This document shows, piece after piece, positions 18,335-27,489 of a stretch of DNA of 64,000 nucleotides. Under the pieces are notes generated by a model that saw only the letters and a list, made by a program, of their open reading frames with translations, was not told where the DNA came from and ran no database searches. Both the position numbers and the translations under genes were made by a program. This DNA comes from CBDFHC01 sp965247585 (GTDB lineage Bacteria > Chloroflexota > Dehalococcoidia > Lucifugimonadales > GCA-2712585). The DNA is taken from assembly GCA_965247585.1 (NCBI GenBank), contig CBDFHC010000003.1, positions 496,001 to 560,000 on the forward strand, written 5' to 3'. The stretch's first letter is position 1. Each line of letters begins with the position of its first letter.

Positions 18335-18515
18335 AAGCGGTATGGGCTCGTCCTTCGAGGGCCTCAGGATGAGCGGGTTGGTATGGCAGGAAGGGTCGCG
18401 AGTCGGAGGTTGGTGGTTCCCACCATCCCGCCGCGGAAGGTTTTAATTTCTGAGGGACACCCTCAGACTCCCGGCATGGCACCCAGGTGCCCTGCACCCT
18501 CCTATAAGGCGACCG
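18335..18515. repeat. mosaic repeats upstream of hisZ
   Basis: A module GGGCTCGTCCTTCGAGGGCC / TCAGGATGAGCGGGTTGG (about 18344-18382), then part of a left module and the main right module with GAGGGACACCCTC near 18452 and a CATGGCACCCAGGTGCCCTG variant of the second hairpin. Confidence 0.85.
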
Positions 18516-18582
18516 GCTGAACGAACTTGGTCTTGAAGGGGGGAGAAACGGTGGGATAGAATGGTAGGCAAGGCGCAAAGCA

Positions 18583-19794
18583 ATGATGGAAAAGCTACGA
18601 AAACTGACCGGAACGGAAGACCAGGTTGATAGGTCTTGGGCTGAAATCCGGCGTTTGCAAGACTGTTTACGGAAGCTGTTCGATAGCCACGGATACCGGA
18701 CAATTGAGACGCCTGTGCTGGAGCCGACGGAGCTGTTTGTGCGGAAGGGCGGAGGGGAGCTGGCGAACCTGCTCTATTCGTTCACGGACCCGGGGGGGAA
18801 TTCGGTCAGCCTGAGGCCGGAGTATACGTCGTCGATCATCCGGTGGTTTCTGGAGGGCGACGGAAGAGCCGAGCCGCCGGTGAGGGCGCAGTATTCGGGG
18901 CCGGTGTTCCGGTACGCGGAGCGGGGGGACGGGTTGAGGCAGTTCAATCAGTCGGGTGTGGAGCTGATAGGCGCCGACGACGCTGGGACGGACGCGGAGG
19001 TGGTGGGGCTGGCGGCGAAGGGGATGACGGAGATGGGGGTGTCGCAGGGGGAGATCCTGCTGGCGGACCTGGGGCTATATATCCACGTTCTGGAACGGCT
19101 GGGTCTTTCCGAACGTGCGCGGATGTTTGTGCTGAGGCACGTTTCGCAGCTTGGGCAAGGGGCCGAAGGGTTGGAGGAGGTGCGGCAGAGGGCCAGGGCG
19201 TTCCATCTGCTGGCGGGAGAGAGCGAGGCGCCGGAGCTGGGCGCCGATATTGCCGGGATGGGTGACGAAGGCGCGCTGGCGCTGATTGCGGGGTTGCTTA
19301 GGAGGGAGGAGCCGGGGTCCTTTGGGCAGCGAGGGGTGGAGGAGGTGGCGGAGCGGCTGTTGCGGAAGCTGAGGGGTACGGAAAGCGCAGGGTTGATGGA
19401 ACGGGCGCTGGAGTTTGGGTGCCAGTTGGCGTTGGTGCGGGGGGAGGCGGGACCTTCGCTGGAGGCGGCGCGGCGGGTGTTGGAGGGAGGGGGGATGGAC
19501 GCGTCGGCGTTGGAGCGGTTGGAGTCAGTGGTGGGGCTGGTGGGCGACTCGGTGCCGCTGAAGATAGACTTTGGTTTGGCGCGGGGGATCTCTTACTATT
19601 CTGGAATTGTATTTGAGATGGTGGACGCCTCGACTGATGTTTCCCTCGGGGGAGGGGGACGGTACGACGGGCTGGCGCGGTCGCTGGGGAGCGGAGGGGA
19701 TGTGCCGGCGCTGGGGTTCGCGTTCAACATGGAGCGGGTAGCGGAGGTGACGAGGGTGACGGGTCGGCGGGAGGGTGCGGCAGCGGATGGATAG
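18583..19794 (+). CDS. hisZ: HisZ-like ATP phosphoribosyltransferase regulatory subunit
   Basis: A histidyl-tRNA-synthetase-like protein of 403 residues with class II motif 2 (GPVFRYAERGDGLRQFNQ), LRPEYTSSIIR, the histidine-loop relative LARGISYYSG and motif 3-like GGGGRYDGLA. It ends soon after motif 3 and has no anticodon-binding domain, which separates it from HisRS. HisZ normally activates the short form of HisG. It overlaps hisG and opens the histidine operon. Odd point: the adjacent HisG looks like the long form (see findings). Confidence 0.85.
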   Translation: MMEKLRKLTGTEDQVDRSWAEIRRLQDCLRKLFDSHGYRTIETPVLEPTELFVRKGGGELANLLYSFTDPGGNSVSLRPEYTSSIIRWFLEGDGRAEPPVRAQYSGPVFRYAERGDGLRQFNQSGVELIGADDAGTDAEVVGLAAKGMTEMGVSQGEILLADLGLYIHVLERLGLSERARMFVLRHVSQLGQGAEGLEEVRQRARAFHLLAGESEAPELGADIAGMGDEGALALIAGLLRREEPGSFGQRGVEEVAERLLRKLRGTESAGLMERALEFGCQLALVRGEAGPSLEAARRVLEGGGMDASALERLESVVGLVGDSVPLKIDFGLARGISYYSGIVFEMVDASTDVSLGGGGRYDGLARSLGSGGDVPALGFAFNMERVAEVTRVTGRREGAAADG

Positions 19795-20794
19795 GAACGG
19801 GTTGCAGATAGCGTTGCCCAGCGACGGGGTGTTGGAAAAGCCATCGCTGGAGTTTTTCAGCGCGTGCAACCTTTCGGTGCGGCGGCCCAGCGCGCGGGGT
19901 TACACGGGGCTGATACCGAGCCTGCCGGGGGCGACGGTGCTGTTTCAGCGGGCTTCCGAGGTGACGGGGAAGGTGGAGGATGGGAGCGCGGCGCTGGGTA
20001 TCACGGGGCTGGACCGGTACATGGAGTACCGTCGAGAGGACGGGGACGCCATCGCGCTGATAGGGGACCTTGGGTTCGGGGGGTGCGAACTGGTGATAGC
20101 GTCGCCCAGCGCGTGGCTGGACGTGACGAATATGGACGACCTGGCGGACCTGGCGCTGGAGTTTCGGCAGGAAGGGAGGCAGCTTCGGATAGCGACGAAG
20201 TACCCCAGGCTGGTGCGCCGGTTTCTGCTGGACCGGGAGATAAACCACTTCTCACTGGTGATGACCTCGGGGGCGGTGGAGGCGGCGCCGGGGGCGGGTT
20301 ACGCGGACCTGGTGGCGGATATTTCGGGGACGGGAACGACGCTTAGGGAGAACCGGCTGAGGCCGCTAGACGACGGCACGGTGCTGGTGTCGCAGGCGTG
20401 CATAATTGGGAACCGGAGGCTGATTGGGAGAAGCCCGCGTTCGCTCAGCGGGGTGAAGGCGGTGCTGGAGCTGATGGAGGCGTACCTGCAGGCGCGGTGG
20501 CATTACCGGGTTTCGGCGAACGTGAGGGCGGAATCTGAGGAGGCGCTGGCTTCGAAGATTTTGGAGCGTCCGGAGTTGGCGGGGCTGAAGGGGCCGACGG
20601 TATCCAAGGTGTATAATGTGGACGGCGAAGGCTGGTACAGCGTCAGCCTGCTGGTATCCCGGGACCACCTGCTGGAGATGATGGAGCACCTGCGAGGGGT
20701 GGGGGCGACAGAGGTTTCCACAACGCAGGTGGGGTATATGTTCAAAGAAGTCTCCAGTGCCTACGAGCAGATGCTCCAAAAACTGGAAGCGTAG
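19775..20794 (+). CDS. hisG: ATP phosphoribosyltransferase, apparent long form
   Basis: First committed step of histidine synthesis: condenses ATP with PRPP. It has 339 residues. The catalytic part carries LQIALPSDGVL near the N-terminus, GCELVIASPSAWLD, RIATKYPRLVRRF and the PRPP-loop region VADISGTGTTLRENRL. A C-terminal ferredoxin/ACT-like segment (about 245-325, VSKVYNVDGEGWYSVSLLV) matches HisG_C of long-form enzymes. Starts at GTG 19775 or ATG 19787 both overlap the hisZ stop; I kept the longer one. Confidence 0.88.
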   Translation: MRQRMDRNGLQIALPSDGVLEKPSLEFFSACNLSVRRPSARGYTGLIPSLPGATVLFQRASEVTGKVEDGSAALGITGLDRYMEYRREDGDAIALIGDLGFGGCELVIASPSAWLDVTNMDDLADLALEFRQEGRQLRIATKYPRLVRRFLLDREINHFSLVMTSGAVEAAPGAGYADLVADISGTGTTLRENRLRPLDDGTVLVSQACIIGNRRLIGRSPRSLSGVKAVLELMEAYLQARWHYRVSANVRAESEEALASKILERPELAGLKGPTVSKVYNVDGEGWYSVSLLVSRDHLLEMMEHLRGVGATEVSTTQVGYMFKEVSSAYEQMLQKLEA

Positions 20795-20797
20795 CTA

Positions 20798-21553
20798 GTG
20801 CCGAACCTTCCCACACATTTCAACTTTGCCATGGAGACGCTGTCCGCGCTGGACGATCCCTCGCTGGCGCCGTACGCGGGGAGCTTCCTGCTAGGGTGCA
20901 CGACGCCGGACATTAGGGCCCGGACGAAGTGGAAACGAGACCATACGCACTTCGCGCCGCTGGAGGTGGACCGGGTGGGGACGGGCACGGAGGGGCTGTT
21001 CCACGCCAACCCGGAGCTGTACGAAGCGGCGCGGCGCAGCGGGGAGACGCGGGCGTTCTTAGCGGGTTACGTCAGCCACCTGGCGACGGACGAGAGCTGG
21101 ATAACGCAGGTGTACCAGCCGTATTTCGCCAGAAGTGATGTGTTCGATAACCGGATGGAGGCGAACATAGCGGACCGGGCGGTGCAGATGGATATGGACC
21201 AGGGGGCACGGCAGGAGTTGGGGGGAATGGACGGGGTGCTGGAATCGCTGGAGCGGTCCGACTGGGGGGTGGAGGTTGGGTTCATCGACACGGGGACGCT
21301 GAGGCAGTGGCGGGAGTGGGTCTCAGAGTTCATCGCCCGGCCATTCACCTGGGACCGGCTGCATTTTATGGCGCAGCGGATGTACCGGGATAACGAAGAG
21401 GCGCAGGCGGTGGTGGAGGGCTTTCTGGTGTCTGTGCCCACGAGCCTGGAGAGGGTGTACCGGAAGGTGCCGAAGAAGACTATCACTGATTTCAGGGAGA
21501 CGGCGGTGAGCGCGTCAGTGCGGCTGATCAAGGAGCACCTGAATGGGGCTTAG
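20798..21553 (+). CDS. zinc-dependent phospholipase C-like protein
   Basis: A 251-residue protein of the family often annotated as zinc-dependent phospholipase C. It opens PNLPTHFNFA, has AGSFLLGCTTPDIRARTKW with THFA following, then AGYVSHLATDE; these His/Asp residues are the expected metal ligands. There is no signal peptide, so it is probably cytoplasmic and not a secreted lipase. It starts with GTG 3 bases after hisG and overlaps hisD by 11 bases, so it is embedded in the histidine operon, although no histidine-pathway role is known. Confidence 0.75.
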   Translation: MPNLPTHFNFAMETLSALDDPSLAPYAGSFLLGCTTPDIRARTKWKRDHTHFAPLEVDRVGTGTEGLFHANPELYEAARRSGETRAFLAGYVSHLATDESWITQVYQPYFARSDVFDNRMEANIADRAVQMDMDQGARQELGGMDGVLESLERSDWGVEVGFIDTGTLRQWREWVSEFIARPFTWDRLHFMAQRMYRDNEEAQAVVEGFLVSVPTSLERVYRKVPKKTITDFRETAVSASVRLIKEHLNGA

Positions 21554-22874
21554 GAGGCTGCACGGTCTGGAAGAGGCGAAGAAGGCGCTGTCAGGACGAG
21601 GCGGGCTGGACCTGTTATCCGCGGCCGGCGAACATTCGCGCGGTAGCGAAGAGCTGTTCGGCGAGGCGCTGACGGTGGAGCAGTCGGTGCGGCGGATACT
21701 GGACGAGGTGCGCCGCGAAGGGGACGAGGCGGTGCGGAGGTACGGCAGGCTTCTGGACGGCATGGAGTCCGAGGCGCTGGAGGTATCACCCGAAGAAGTA
21801 TTGCGCGGGGCGGAGGGGGTGGACGAAGCGCTGATGGAGGCGCTACGATTTTCGGCGGGGCGGATAGAAGATTACCATCGGGCTACGTTGCCGCAGGGGT
21901 GGATGGACCATGAGCGAGGGCTGGGGGAGAGGGTGATACCGCTGGATCGGGTGGGCGTCTACGCGCCGGGAGGCACGGCGTCGTACCCTTCGACGGTGCT
22001 GATGACGGCGATACCGGCGCGGGTGGCGGGTGTGAGGGAGGTGGTGCTGTGCACGCCTTCGACGGCGCCGGAGGTGCTGGCGGCGGCGCGGATTGCGGGG
22101 GTGGACCGGGTATTTCGAATAGGCGGAGTGCAGGCGGTTGGGGCGATGGCCTTCGGCTCGAAGTCTGTGCCCAAGGTGGACATGGTGTGCGGGCCGGGGA
22201 ACGTGTATGTGACGTTGGCGAAGAAGCTGGTGTTTGGCGAAGTGGCGATTGACGGGCTGTACGGCCCGACGGAGACGGTGCTGGTGGCGGACGGCGCGGC
22301 GGACCCGGTGCACGTGGCGGCGGACCTGCTGGCGCAGGCGGAGCACGATCCGATGGCATCACCGATTCTGGTGACCGACGCGCCGGGGTTGTTGGACGCG
22401 GTGCAGGTGGAGCTGGACCGTCAGCTTGCCCAGTTGGAGCGGCGGGAGATAGCCACCACGGCGCTGGCGAATGGGGGCTGCGCGGTGCTGGTGGAGAGCA
22501 TGGAGGAGGCGATGGAGGTGGGGAATTTCGTAGCGCCGGAGCATATGTGTTTGCTGGTGGAGGACCCGTGGAAGTGGGCCGGTAAGGTGCGGAACGCGGG
22601 AGGACTATTCCTGGGAGAGTACTCGCCGGAGGTGGTGGGGGACTACGTGGCGGGGCCGAGCCACGTGATGCCGACGGGAGGGACGGCGCGGTTCTCCTCG
22701 GCGCTAGGGGTACACCAGTTCCTGCGGACGATGCCAGTGGTGGGGCTGAAGGCGGAGGGATTTGACGAGCTGTCCAGGGCGGTATCGGTGATTGCGCGGT
22801 CGGAGGGGCTGACGGCCCACGCCCGGGCGATGGAAGTACGGTTGGACGGAAAGATAGGAGGGAAAGGCCGGTGA
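21543..22874 (+). CDS. hisD: histidinol dehydrogenase
   Basis: Zinc-dependent two-step NAD oxidation of histidinol to histidine, 443 residues, the normal length. It carries YAPGGTASYPSTVLM, CGPGNVYVTLAKK, the LLAQAEHDPMA metal/active-site region, and NFVAPEHMCL and GPSHVMPTGGTARF toward the C-terminus. The segment usually IDMLAGPSEIL reads IDGLYGPTETV, a divergence from most homologues. The ATG lies inside the preceding gene, and the TGA overlaps the GTG of hisC. Confidence 0.95.
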   Translation: MGLRRLHGLEEAKKALSGRGGLDLLSAAGEHSRGSEELFGEALTVEQSVRRILDEVRREGDEAVRRYGRLLDGMESEALEVSPEEVLRGAEGVDEALMEALRFSAGRIEDYHRATLPQGWMDHERGLGERVIPLDRVGVYAPGGTASYPSTVLMTAIPARVAGVREVVLCTPSTAPEVLAAARIAGVDRVFRIGGVQAVGAMAFGSKSVPKVDMVCGPGNVYVTLAKKLVFGEVAIDGLYGPTETVLVADGAADPVHVAADLLAQAEHDPMASPILVTDAPGLLDAVQVELDRQLAQLERREIATTALANGGCAVLVESMEEAMEVGNFVAPEHMCLLVEDPWKWAGKVRNAGGLFLGEYSPEVVGDYVAGPSHVMPTGGTARFSSALGVHQFLRTMPVVGLKAEGFDELSRAVSVIARSEGLTAHARAMEVRLDGKIGGKGR

Positions 22875-23962
22875 AAGATATAAAGGAGCTGGTCCTGCCC
22901 CACCTCAGGGTGCCGGAAGGGTACAGCGGCGTGAGGTCTATGGAGGCGTTGGCGGAGGAGTCGGGAATTGCGCCGGAGAAGATAATCCGGCTGAACGGTA
23001 ACGAGAATTCTTACGGGCCGTCGCCGAAGGTGGCGGAGGCGCTGGGGGCGTACGAGCAGTACAACAGGTACCCGGACCCGGAGCAGCAGCGGCTGAAGGA
23101 GGCGCTTTCGGGGTACACGGGGGCGACGCCGGAGCGCATAGTGGCAGGGAACGGCAGCGACGAGCTGATTGACCTGATCATACGTCTGTTCGTGGGGGCG
23201 GGGGAGAAGGTCATCGAGCCGGTGCCGACGTTCGGGATGTACCGGTTTTCGGCGCGGCTGGCGGATGCGGAAGTGGTGTCGGTGGCACGGGACCGAAACT
23301 TCGAACTGGACGTGGAGAGCATAGAGTTGGCGATGGACGCCAAGACGAAGGTTATATTTCTGGCCTCGCCGAACAACCCGACGGGGAACGTGGCGACGGA
23401 GGAGCAGATACGGAAGCTGCTGGATTTGGGCGTGATTGTGGTGGTGGACGAGGCGTACCACGAGTACTGCGGACAGACGGCGATGCCGCTGCTGGAGGAG
23501 CACCCGAACCTGATTGTGCTGCGGACGTTCAGCAAATGGGCCGGGCTGGCGGGGCTGCGGGTGGGACTGGGGGTGATGGACCCGGAGGTGGCGCGGCTGA
23601 TGATGACGATCAAGCCTCCATATAATATGAACGTGGCGGCGGAGGAGGCGCTGATAGCCTCGCTGGGCGACGTCGATCTGCTGCTGAGCCGGATCAAGCC
23701 GGTGGTGGAGGAGCGGGAGCGGATGTTCTCTCAGTTGCAGGAGATTCCCGGGGTGACGCCGATCTCCTCGCAGGCCAACTTTATGATGGTGCGGCTGCCG
23801 GAGGGGCGAGGGCAGGGGATTTTCAACGGGCTGGCGAAGCGAGGGGTGTTCGTGCGGTACTACGACTCGGATGAGATGAAGGACTGCCTTCGGGTGAGCG
23901 TGGGGCAGGGGTGGGAGACGGACGGGTTCATATCGGCGCTGCGTGAAGCGGTGGCGGAGTAA
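22871..23962 (+). CDS. hisC: histidinol-phosphate aminotransferase
   Basis: PLP enzyme that transaminates imidazole acetol phosphate with glutamate, 363 residues. Signature regions are LNGNENSYGPSP near the N-terminus, NGSDELIDLI, SPNNPTGN, VVDEAYHEY and RTFSKWAGLAGLR with the PLP lysine at about residue 222. GTGA overlap with hisD. Only the histidine-operon setting separates it from other class I/II aminotransferases with confidence. Confidence 0.94.
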   Translation: MKDIKELVLPHLRVPEGYSGVRSMEALAEESGIAPEKIIRLNGNENSYGPSPKVAEALGAYEQYNRYPDPEQQRLKEALSGYTGATPERIVAGNGSDELIDLIIRLFVGAGEKVIEPVPTFGMYRFSARLADAEVVSVARDRNFELDVESIELAMDAKTKVIFLASPNNPTGNVATEEQIRKLLDLGVIVVVDEAYHEYCGQTAMPLLEEHPNLIVLRTFSKWAGLAGLRVGLGVMDPEVARLMMTIKPPYNMNVAAEEALIASLGDVDLLLSRIKPVVEERERMFSQLQEIPGVTPISSQANFMMVRLPEGRGQGIFNGLAKRGVFVRYYDSDEMKDCLRVSVGQGWETDGFISALREAVAE

Positions 23963-23964
23963 CG

Positions 23965-24564
23965 GTGGAACACCGCACGGCGTCACTGGAGCGAAAGACC
24001 CGGGAGACGAATATTAGCCTGTCGCTGGACCTGGACGGTCAGGGAAAGAGCCAGGTGTCCACGGGGAACGGGATGCTGGACCACCTGGTGTCGCAATTGA
24101 GCCGGCACGGACTATTTGACATAACGCTCCAAGTTGAAGGGGACCTGGAGGTGGGTTGGCACCACATGGTGGAGGACGCGGGTATCTGTTTGGGCCGGGC
24201 GTTTCGGGAGGCGATGGGGGACGGTCGAGGAATCCACCGGATGGGTCACGCGCTGGTGCCGCTGGACGAGAGTCTGGCGCAGGTGGCGGTGGACCTGAGC
24301 GGCCGAGGGTACGCGTCGGTGGAGTGCGGGCTTTCGGGGCAGATGGTGGAGACGCTGCCGGGGGAGATGGTGGAGCATTTCCTGGAGTCGTTTGCGCTGG
24401 AGGCAAAGTTCAACCTGCACGTGAAGGTGCTGGCAGGGCAGAACGGGCACCACAAGGCGGAGTGTGTGTTCAAGGCGCTGGCGAAGTCGCTGCGTCGGGC
24501 GTTGGAGAGGGACGAGCGGTCCGGGGGCGAGGTGCCGAGCACGAAGGGGATTATTGGGGGGTAG
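23965..24564 (+). CDS. hisB: imidazoleglycerol-phosphate dehydratase
   Basis: Mn-dependent dehydration of imidazole glycerol phosphate, monofunctional form, 199 residues. The duplicated metal-binding histidine motifs are visible (GWHHMVEDAGI and GHHKAECVFKA), as is GMLDHLVSQLSRHG. The GTG start lies 2 bases after the hisC stop. It is the last recognised his gene here; hisHAFI are not in this window. Confidence 0.94.
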   Translation: MEHRTASLERKTRETNISLSLDLDGQGKSQVSTGNGMLDHLVSQLSRHGLFDITLQVEGDLEVGWHHMVEDAGICLGRAFREAMGDGRGIHRMGHALVPLDESLAQVAVDLSGRGYASVECGLSGQMVETLPGEMVEHFLESFALEAKFNLHVKVLAGQNGHHKAECVFKALAKSLRRALERDERSGGEVPSTKGIIGG

Positions 24565-24635
24565 GGGGATGAGGAAATGGCCTAAACGTTTGTTCGGTTG
24601 CCCCTTTTGAAATGTCAGGTTATTTGTGAGGGGGA

Positions 24636-25727
24636 ATGAGATTTGATTTAAGAGATTTGTCCATCGGAAAAATTATCTTGGATCCTAATAACTACAGGTT
24701 TTACGATTTGGCATTGTGGAGAGTAAAGCAGCGCCAGCGCTACCACGACGAATCTGTACAAGAAGCTAGTCTTAGACTGCTTGAACGTACGCCAAGATAC
24801 AACATAGCGGAGCTCCGACAATCCATTCTAGCTAATGGATATGTCCCTCTAGAACGGGTCGTTGTTGTACCTCACGAATTTAGTCGGGACACTTATCTAT
24901 TAGTTGAGGGCAATAGGCGAGTTGCCGCATTGAAAACACTGTTGAGAGATAATACAGAAGGGGTTTTGACGCTAACTGAAGAACAGGTGAGTAACTTTAC
25001 CACTATACCCGTGGCCTTTTTAGATCCGGAAGATGAAGGCCTGATAGCAGCTGAAAGAATACTTATGGGTATCAGGCATATTGCAGGGCCACAAGAATGG
25101 GGAGCGTATCAACAAGCCTTTCTTATTTGGGAACTAGTAGACGAAGAAGGACAGCAGTTCGATGACATAGCTAGGCATCTGGGTCTGTCGTTGATTGAAA
25201 CTCGAAGAAGATACCGAGCCATCAGGGCTCTAAAGAAAATGCAAAGTGACGAATTGTATTCTGGGGTAGCGAAGCCAGAATTCTACCGACTGTTCCATGA
25301 TCTCGTGTCGGTGCCCAACGTGCGAGAGTTCTTTTCTTGGGATCACGATAGTGCACAATTCAATGACGAAGAGAGGGCACGGCAATTTTTTGAGCTAATC
25401 GAGCCGCTAGAATCGGATTTTGGTGCTAAGCTCCGGACGTACGCGGATGTAAGGCAGTTGAGAAGCGTAATCGGAAATCCTACAGCAGAAGCGATTTTAC
25501 TAGACCCGGATCAGCCACTTGCAGCTGCCCTGACTGTAGTTCAGCCGGACAATGGTGCTCAGACGGCGCAGGACCTTTCCTCAGAGGTTAGCCAATTCTA
25601 TGAATTGCTTCAAACTGCTCAGATAGAGGCGCTAACGAGCCTGTCAGTTGAAGACTTAAGGGTGCTGGAAGAAATAGCCAACCTAATCAATGCGCGATTG
25701 GAGCAGTACAGCAGGTTAGCTGCTTAA
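24636..25727 (+). CDS. ParB-like nuclease-domain protein, island gene 1
   Basis: A 363-residue protein with an N-terminal ParB/Srx-like fold: RQSILANGYVPLERVVVVP, then LVEGNRRVAALKTL (about residues 89-102), the usual GxxR phosphate-binding position. A helical segment with an HTH-like DDIARHLGLSLIETRRR (about 185-201) follows, then an unrecognised acidic C-terminal region. Base composition is clearly lower in GC than the flanking his genes. The Mrr-like gene starts 2 bases after it. Together they look like a transferred defence-type pair; that role is inferred. Confidence 0.75.
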   Translation: MRFDLRDLSIGKIILDPNNYRFYDLALWRVKQRQRYHDESVQEASLRLLERTPRYNIAELRQSILANGYVPLERVVVVPHEFSRDTYLLVEGNRRVAALKTLLRDNTEGVLTLTEEQVSNFTTIPVAFLDPEDEGLIAAERILMGIRHIAGPQEWGAYQQAFLIWELVDEEGQQFDDIARHLGLSLIETRRRYRAIRALKKMQSDELYSGVAKPEFYRLFHDLVSVPNVREFFSWDHDSAQFNDEERARQFFELIEPLESDFGAKLRTYADVRQLRSVIGNPTAEAILLDPDQPLAAALTVVQPDNGAQTAQDLSSEVSQFYELLQTAQIEALTSLSVEDLRVLEEIANLINARLEQYSRLAA

Positions 25728-25728
25728 A

Positions 25729-26580
25729 GTGCCAGACATCGAATCAGTTCGCGAAGATATCCTGGTATATATCCTTACCGAGTTTCCGGCTGACTCTCCC
25801 GTTCGTTTTCTTGAGGACGTCGTAAAAGACTTCCTTAAAGAAACTTACTCCTCTGAGTGGATAGAGGGATTCTGGGAGAAACTTGGCGATACTGTTATTC
25901 AGGATATAGTCGAAGAATTCAATAGTAGAACAACCGATGGTTTTCCCATCCACTTTTGGTTCTTAGATGATGAAGGCCGAAAAATCCAAGGGTGGAATAA
26001 CCCTGACGATGAGTTCGATACATATGCGTTTCAGCAAGCATTGTTGATGCTCACTGATGGCGAGTTTGAAAAGTTGTCGGGTCGGATTTTGAGTCTGGCT
26101 GGCTGCGAGGATGTCTGGGTTACACCAGCAACTCACGATCAAGGTCTTGATGCATTTGGTTGTCGAACCTTGTTTGGTGGTCTGATAGCTCGTGATGGAA
26201 GTCGGTCCAGGTTGACGCTATGGCTCCTTGCGCAAGCGAAACACTATAGGAAAGAGAGAATTCGCTCGAGCGAGATCAGAGAATTTGTAGGATCGAAATA
26301 TCTTGCACAATTTGGGATGTACGCTCAAATAAAGGAAAAATATGGGCAGCTAGATTTGAAACCCCTTGCGCCAATTGGAATGATGATGATTACGTCTGGG
26401 GAAACGAAACGTACCGCTCGTTTACTAGGTGACCAAGCTGGGATTATGTTTCTCGGGGCTAGCGAATTGTGCTCAATTTTCTCCCGCTTATGGCAGACGG
26501 AAGGAATCTCACCTAGGGCAACATTGGAAGAATTAGTTAGCCGGTTACGTATTGAAGCGAATCAGGTGCCATCTGCGTAA
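25729..26580 (+). CDS. Mrr-like restriction endonuclease-fold protein, island gene 2
   Basis: A 283-residue protein. The central part has a PD-(D/E)xK nuclease core: LSGRILSLAGCEDVWV as the first helix/strand, DQGLDAFG (Asp137 and Asp141) and LAQAKHY with the QxK signature (Gln169, Lys171), as in Mrr-type enzymes. The C-terminal MMMITSGETKRTARLL completes the fold. The first 90 residues are unrecognised, perhaps a recognition domain. GTG start 2 bases after the ParB-like gene and low GC. It most plausibly cleaves foreign or modified DNA with its partner. Confidence 0.78.
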   Translation: MPDIESVREDILVYILTEFPADSPVRFLEDVVKDFLKETYSSEWIEGFWEKLGDTVIQDIVEEFNSRTTDGFPIHFWFLDDEGRKIQGWNNPDDEFDTYAFQQALLMLTDGEFEKLSGRILSLAGCEDVWVTPATHDQGLDAFGCRTLFGGLIARDGSRSRLTLWLLAQAKHYRKERIRSSEIREFVGSKYLAQFGMYAQIKEKYGQLDLKPLAPIGMMMITSGETKRTARLLGDQAGIMFLGASELCSIFSRLWQTEGISPRATLEELVSRLRIEANQVPSA

Positions 26581-26674
26581 GGATGCTACTGCCAGCGAAA
26601 GTTGATTGGTTCTAAGCGGCGAAGTATTGCTGACTGTCACCTCGGCGACCATAGATGCTGCCTGAACTTACGGT

Positions 26675-26841
26675 GAGTTGCCATAGACCGTACGGGGGTG
26701 GCGTTTTGGGGTGGGGTTTCGGTGGAGGAGCTTGGTGGGGTGCGGGAGGCTGGCGGAGGAGCAAGGGTTTCATTCGGCGTGGGTGGTGGAGAGTTACGCG
26801 GACGTGTTTTCGGTGCTGAGCGCGTGCGCGGCGGTGACGGA
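26675..26841 (+). pseudogene. duplicated 5' end of the LLM oxidoreductase gene
   Basis: These 167 bp match 27482-27647, the start of the LLM oxidoreductase gene, with few differences. The ATG has become ATA (26683), and one extra C in GAGCTTGG shifts the frame. Similarity stops abruptly at GCGGTGACGGA. It is a non-functional copy that forms the left border of the cupredoxin cassette. The stretch 26581-26674 before it shows no gene. Confidence 0.85.
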
Positions 26842-26883
26842 GAGGCTAAAATCAGCGGACTTACTTGTTTACACGGTGACACT

Positions 26884-27366
26884 GTGAAACCATCGGCGTT
26901 GCGATTTGTCGGATTACTTGGCGCCATACTTCTTTTCGCAAGCGCTTGCGGTGGAGATAAGGCGGCGCCGACGGCCACGCCAACGCCGGCCATAAGTGGC
27001 TTGCCTATTCTCGATTTAGCCTCCGCAGGCGACAAACTGCGGTTCGGTAAAGACATGCTCACGGTCGAGGCCGGCGCAGAAGTGGTGGTAAGGTTTAGGA
27101 ACGCCTCATCTGTCTTTCAGCACAATTGGGTGCTGGTGCAAGATGGGACGAAAGACGACGTTGCCAAAGACGGGCTTGAGGCGGGAATTGGTGACGACTA
27201 TGTCCGTCCGGGTGACCAGCGAGTAGTTGCCAACTCCAGGCTCCTCGGCCCGGGTCAGACGGAGGAAGTCCGGTTTACAGCTCCCTCTGTGGGGACGTAT
27301 CAATTCGTGTGTACCTTTCCGGGGCACAACGCGACCATGTTCGGGGCTTTCGAGGTCACGCCCTAG
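26884..27366 (+). CDS. auracyanin/azurin-like blue copper lipoprotein
   Basis: A 160-residue lipoprotein cupredoxin. A short signal peptide ends in the lipobox LFASAC, followed by a low-complexity APTATPTPA linker. Type 1 copper ligands are all visible: His80 (FQHNW), Cys143, His148 and Met152 in the CxxxxHxxxM pattern (CTFPGHNATM). Chloroflexota auracyanins have this layout and carry electrons at the outer face of the membrane. I chose GTG 26884; the frame upstream is the duplicated LLM fragment. The cassette is flanked by that direct duplication. Confidence 0.88.
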   Translation: MKPSALRFVGLLGAILLFASACGGDKAAPTATPTPAISGLPILDLASAGDKLRFGKDMLTVEAGAEVVVRFRNASSVFQHNWVLVQDGTKDDVAKDGLEAGIGDDYVRPGDQRVVANSRLLGPGQTEEVRFTAPSVGTYQFVCTFPGHNATMFGAFEVTP

Positions 27367-27489
27367 TAGTTTCGGCCTACTGTCTGACGACAGAGGTGGC
27401 GAATTGATCCCCAAGGTGAAGCCGGACCGAACGCGTGGGGGCGTAGGGCTGGAGAGGGGAGGCGGTGGCTAAGTTTAAGGAGAGTTGCC

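Noticed and set aside
22643..23986. 447-codon antisense ORF over hisD/hisC
   Set aside because: His/Arg/Pro-rich antisense shadow caused by GC-rich codon bias; no domain and no RBS.
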